From contig NZ_CP051006.1 in the NCBI RefSeq assembly GCF_014673495.1, positions 1,798,001 through 1,862,000 of the forward strand: 64,000 nucleotides of DNA. Reading direction: 5' to 3'. The position numbers and the translations under genes were made by a program. Positions 61,276 to 64,000 of the stretch are shown piece after piece (position 1 is the first letter of the stretch; each line of letters opens with the position of its first letter). Origin of the DNA: Streptomyces griseofuscus. Lineage in GTDB: Bacteria; Actinomycetota; Actinomycetes; Streptomycetales; Streptomycetaceae. Under the pieces are notes generated by a model. It saw nothing but the letters and a program-made list of their open reading frames with translations, was not told the origin of the DNA and did not search any database.

Positions 61276-61620
61276 ATGCAGCGCGGTGAGGTCTGGTTGG
61301 CGGACTTTGACGAGCGGCGGCCGGTGGTACTGCTGTCAGGAGACGAGGCGTCCGGGTTCCGAGCGATGCAGGTCGTCGCTCCTGCGGGGATCGAGATCAG
61401 CGGTGTGGCCGTTGAGGTGGCAGTGGGGGCGCCCGAGGGGCTGCCTGTCGAGGGCGTCCTTCGAGTGGCGCTGCCTCGTCCCGGTCTTGTCCCGTGCACT
61501 TGGCTGGTCACGCTGGCCAAGGAAGATCTGACCGAGCGGGTGGGAGTCTTGTCGTCAGCGAAGCTCGGCGAGATCGAGGATGCCCTCCGTGCCGGTGGAC
61601 TCGAGCAGGCTGCGCGCTAG
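61276..61620 (+). CDS. PemK/MazF-family toxin-like protein, no antitoxin visible
   Basis: 114 aa from ATG 61276 directly behind GGGAGGG; the longer frame from 61222 has no site. MQRGEVWLADFDERRPVVLL matches the N-terminal SH3-like barrel of MazF/PemK, and LPRPGLVPCTWLVTLAKEDL plus LGEIEDALRAGGLE match the C-terminal part. Family members are sequence-specific ribonucleases. No short antitoxin gene precedes or follows it, so it is an orphan, with either a degenerate or an unlinked partner. Confidence 0.75.
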   Translation: MQRGEVWLADFDERRPVVLLSGDEASGFRAMQVVAPAGIEISGVAVEVAVGAPEGLPVEGVLRVALPRPGLVPCTWLVTLAKEDLTERVGVLSSAKLGEIEDALRAGGLEQAAR

Positions 61621-62121
61621 GCTGCTTGATCAGGCAACGAGCAGGGGCGGCTTCCCCAGCGAAGGCCCTTCTCGGCGTGCAGGGCCCGGGTCTGGATCGT
61701 GTGGTTCGGATGATGCGTATTAGCCAGGGTGAACTGCCGCAGCGGCCCGAAGCGGGCCTCGACGCACGCCCCCAAGTGGTGTCAAAACTTGGCGATATCA
61801 CTCTCCGCCAGCACCGGGCGGTGTCGCGGCCGCTCGACAACCGGTGTCAGGAATCACCGATACAGCCAGAAGCCGTCGGCAGGTGTCAGTCGGTATCCGC
61901 TCCGCGAGTTGGTTCGAGAGACACTTCTCACGGGCGTCGATACCGTTGACGCCTAGGACAGGCCCGGGTTCGGAGCAGGTGGACGGCATCGACTGGCCCA
62001 TGGGCACCACCGAACCATCCAGGGACACGCACGGGCTCAGAAACGCGCTGTGCCGGTGCGTCCTTGGAACCCGACTGATATGCCCGCACGCTGGCGTCAC
62101 AGCGATCGAGGGAGACGCGGG
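61621..62121. other. Gene-poor stretch
   Basis: About 500 bases between the MazF-like and STAS genes. A minus-strand reading near 61640-61800 (ACVEARFGPLRQFTLANTHH) vaguely resembles a transposase tail but is broken by stops, so I do not call it. The end presumably holds the promoter of the STAS gene, whose ribosome site is GAGGGAG. Confidence 0.4.
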
Positions 62122-62481
62122 ATGAGTGGCGCGGGAGGCATCACCACCCTGGTTGTCCATGAGGGCGGCACGGCGGTGGTGGGCGTCTTCGGTGAACTGG
62201 ACCAGTTCACCGGTCCGGAACTGTGCCCCGTCCTGGCTGAATGTCTAGATCAACGGCCGGTCCGGCTGCTGCTGGACCTGTCCGGAGTGTCGTTCTGCGA
62301 CGCGGCCGGACTCACGGCCTTGGTAGCGGCCAGAGGCGGTGCCTTGCAGGCCGGGACGGAATTCGCTCTGACCGGCGTCCAGCCGGTTCTGCTTCGCGTA
62401 CTTGCGATCACGGGCCTCGACGCCTTGTTCGTACTGCGACCACAGCACGGTCCCGCTGCCAGGTCCAACCCTGCTTCCTGA
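62122..62481 (+). CDS. STAS-domain anti-anti-sigma factor
   Basis: 119 aa from ATG 62122 after GAGGGAG; the frame is open further upstream but without a site. STAS core: VVGVFGELDQFTGPELCPVL and LLLDLSGVSFCDAAGLTALV. At the usual phosphorylation site the motif is DAAG, an alanine in place of the first serine/threonine, so it may not be controlled by phosphorylation. About 280 bases upstream of the sigma gene. Confidence 0.85.
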   Translation: MSGAGGITTLVVHEGGTAVVGVFGELDQFTGPELCPVLAECLDQRPVRLLLDLSGVSFCDAAGLTALVAARGGALQAGTEFALTGVQPVLLRVLAITGLDALFVLRPQHGPAARSNPAS

Positions 62482-62762
62482 CACCCTGTCGGCGCTCGCT
62501 CGAAAGCCGCGCCGCCCAGAGGCGCCAGCAGCTGCGGACAGGTCAGCTGTGAGCGTTCGGACGGGCGGACGGTACGGCCCTGCGCAACGACCGCTGTCGG
62601 CTCAGGGACACTGCCCCCGCCATGCGTCCTGGCGCCTGAGCGGAGTCCGATTCACCGTTCGCTCAGGGAGCAGGCATGGGTGCAGGATGGCGGGGTAGGC
62701 GGCATGTCGTCGGCCGTTTCGGCAGGCAGGAGCGGTGAGATCGATCCTGGGAGGGTATCAGC
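62482..62762. other. Leader region of the sigma factor gene
   Basis: 281 bases without a gene. GGGAGGGTAT near 62749 combines a ribosome site for the ATG at 62763 with a GGGTAT that could also be a SigB-type -10; no convincing -35 lies at the right distance. Confidence 0.4.
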
Positions 62763-63605
62763 ATGGCGCCCAGCACGCTGGCAACGCACACCCGGACGGC
62801 CGAGTTGCCGGAGGTCGCCGATCCTTCCCAGGTGGCGCCCAAGGACGCTCGTGAGCTGTCCAAGCTGTTCTTCCAGCAGTTGGCGGTGCTGGAAGAGGGC
62901 ACGCGGGAGTACAGCTATGCCCGTAACACGCTGATCGAGATGAACATGTCCCTGGTCCGCTACGCGGCGGGCCGGTTCCGCAGCCGTGGGCCGGAGGAGA
63001 TGGAGGACATCGTCCAGGTCGGCATGATTGGCCTGATCAAGGCCATCGACCGGTTCGAGCTGTCCCGCGAGGTGGAGTTCACCTCCTTCGCCATCCCCTA
63101 CGTCGTCGGTGAGATCAAGCGTTTCTTCCGTGACACCACCTGGGCCGTGCACGTGCCCCGGCGGCTGCAGGAGGCCCGTGTCCAGCTCGCCAAGGCGACC
63201 GAGGAGCTGCGCAGCCGTCTCGACCGTGACCCGACGGTCAAGGAGCTGTCGGAGCTGATGAGCCTGTCCGAGGACGAGGTGCGTGAGGCCCGCTTGGCCT
63301 CGAACGGTTACAACTCCTCCTCCCTGGACGCCACGCTCAACGGGAGCGAGGACGGCGAGGCGGCGCTCCAGGACTTCATCGGGACCGAGGACACGGCTCT
63401 GGAGCTGGTGGAGGACTTCCATACCCTCGCACCCATGATCGCCGAGCTCGACGAGCGAGACCGGCAGCTCATTCACATGCGGTTCGTGGAGGAGCTCACC
63501 CAGGCCCAGATCGGCGAACGTCTGGGTGTCTCGCAGATGCATGTCTCGCGACTGCTGTCCCGGTGCCTGGCCCGGCTGCGCGAAGGCATGCTCACGACCG
63601 GCTGA
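62763..63605 (+). CDS. RNA polymerase sigma factor, SigB/SigF/SigG family
   Basis: 280 aa from ATG 62763 behind GGGAGG. Region 2: RNTLIEMNMSLVRYAAGRFR, EEMEDIVQVGMIGLIKAIDR, VEFTSFAIPYVVGEIKRFFR. Region 3: LRSRLDRDPTVKELSELMSL. Region 4: LDERDRQLIHMRFVEELTQA and IGERLGVSQMHVSRLLSRCL. This is the stress-responsive type that is held by an RsbW-like anti-sigma kinase and freed by STAS proteins. No kinase gene lies in the window. Confidence 0.93.
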   Translation: MAPSTLATHTRTAELPEVADPSQVAPKDARELSKLFFQQLAVLEEGTREYSYARNTLIEMNMSLVRYAAGRFRSRGPEEMEDIVQVGMIGLIKAIDRFELSREVEFTSFAIPYVVGEIKRFFRDTTWAVHVPRRLQEARVQLAKATEELRSRLDRDPTVKELSELMSLSEDEVREARLASNGYNSSSLDATLNGSEDGEAALQDFIGTEDTALELVEDFHTLAPMIAELDERDRQLIHMRFVEELTQAQIGERLGVSQMHVSRLLSRCLARLREGMLTTG

Positions 63606-63685
63606 GTCCATCCGCGGTACCCCTCATGATGCCCGCCATGGCTGCGGCGGGCATCAGCCATGCTCAGCTCATCCGGCTGACGGGG

Positions 63686-64000
63686 TCAGACGGCAAGCGC
63701 GTCGCGCAGAGTCGGGTGGCAGGGGATGACCTCGGTGAGGCCGACGATCCCGAGGGTCTCGGAGACGGCGGGGCTCGGCGCAGCGAGTCGCAGCCGGCCG
63801 CCATGGCGCTGCGCGGCGTGATGCGCGGCGATGAGAGCATTGATGCCGCTGGAATCCATGAAGGTGACGCCGCTGAGATCCACCACCGTCACCTGAGCGG
63901 CAGCGTCACCGGCGGTCAGGGCATCCAACAACTGCGGAGCGCTGTCAAGATCGATCTCGCCGCACGCCGTAACCACCCGGACGCCACTGGTATGACTCAT
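63686..64000 (-). CDS. STAS-domain anti-anti-sigma factor at the window edge
   Basis: 104 aa from an ATG at the last bases of the window; the frame might extend beyond, but this start fits the family. STAS core: GVRVVTACGEIDLDSAPQLL and VVDLSGVTFMDSSGINALIA with the serine site (DSSG). It converges with the sigma gene. It is probably the direct partner of the RsbW-type kinase controlling that sigma factor. Confidence 0.85.
   Translation of the reverse strand: MSHTSGVRVVTACGEIDLDSAPQLLDALTAGDAAAQVTVVDLSGVTFMDSSGINALIAAHHAAQRHGGRLRLAAPSPAVSETLGIVGLTEVIPCHPTLRDALAV

Noticed and set aside
61640..61800. Possible transposase tail on the minus strand
   Set aside because: Similarity is vague and stops interrupt the reading; no terminal repeats.

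Overview
The window is high-GC actinomycete DNA, almost certainly Streptomyces. The signs are GC-rich third codon positions, many GTG/TTG starts, AGGAG-type ribosome binding sites, single-module NRPS-like enzymes, SpoIIE/STAS/SigB-type stress signalling and Streptomyces-style IS3, IS5 and IS110 elements. The density of IS elements, truncated genes and duplicated fragments points to an accessory region such as a chromosome arm or large linear plasmid. No tools were run: family names come from motifs read by eye.

Layout. (1) 1-12.4 kb is a defence island. Two near-identical PD-(D/E)XK/DUF5655 nuclease genes, with their leaders, form ~0.95-kb direct repeats around a half tRNA-Arg, an XRE regulator, a compact REase / DinG-like helicase / pPIWI_RE operon (the bacterial PIWI three-gene island) and an intact IS5-family element. 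(2) 12.4-19.1 kb is a wrecked defence region: an excisionase-like HTH gene without an integrase, and a Gabija-type pair (gajA, gajB) broken by two complete IS3-family elements, one of which also abuts a truncated DUF3883 gene. (3) 20.2-36.8 kb is an unusual biosynthetic locus: an acetolactate-synthase-like ThDP enzyme, a cupin, a LuxR regulator, then a tight co-directional run of TenA-like protein, FAD oxidoreductase, HisF-like protein, MDR reductase, A-T-R enzyme, second TenA-like protein, methyltransferase, second A-T-R enzyme and an aminotransferase. The aminotransferase is cut before its PLP lysine by a truncated IS3 copy, so the far end of the locus is lost. (4) 36.8-39.1 kb is IS scrap.

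(5) 39.1-45.3 kb looks catabolic: acyl-CoA dehydrogenase, acyl-CoA ligase, TetR regulator, MFS transporter and SxxK serine hydrolase. (6) 45.35-49.4 kb is an MMPL exporter, a LmeA-like lipoprotein-type gene and a divergent TetR gene with a clear palindromic operator. (7) 49.4-57.5 kb mixes intact genes (secreted beta-trefoil-like protein, cupin, propeller-like protein, GAF-SpoIIE phosphatase, STAS protein) with relics (Nudix, MpaB/DUF2236, MDR, DUF4142) and displaced duplicates of neighbouring segments. It also holds a 50-bp perfect palindrome. (8) 57.5-64 kb holds transketolase, hemerythrin, GNAT, an orphan MazF/PemK-type protein, two more STAS proteins and a SigB/SigF-type sigma factor.

How the parts work together. 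The REase, helicase and PIWI proteins are probably one interference complex under the XRE protein. The two A-T-R enzymes should activate carboxylic acids and release them as aldehydes; the ThDP enzyme, HisF-like, FAD, MDR, methyltransferase and aminotransferase would act on these to give an uncharacterised small molecule. The SpoIIE phosphatase, three STAS proteins and sigma factor form a partner-switch stress module whose anti-sigma kinase is not in the window.
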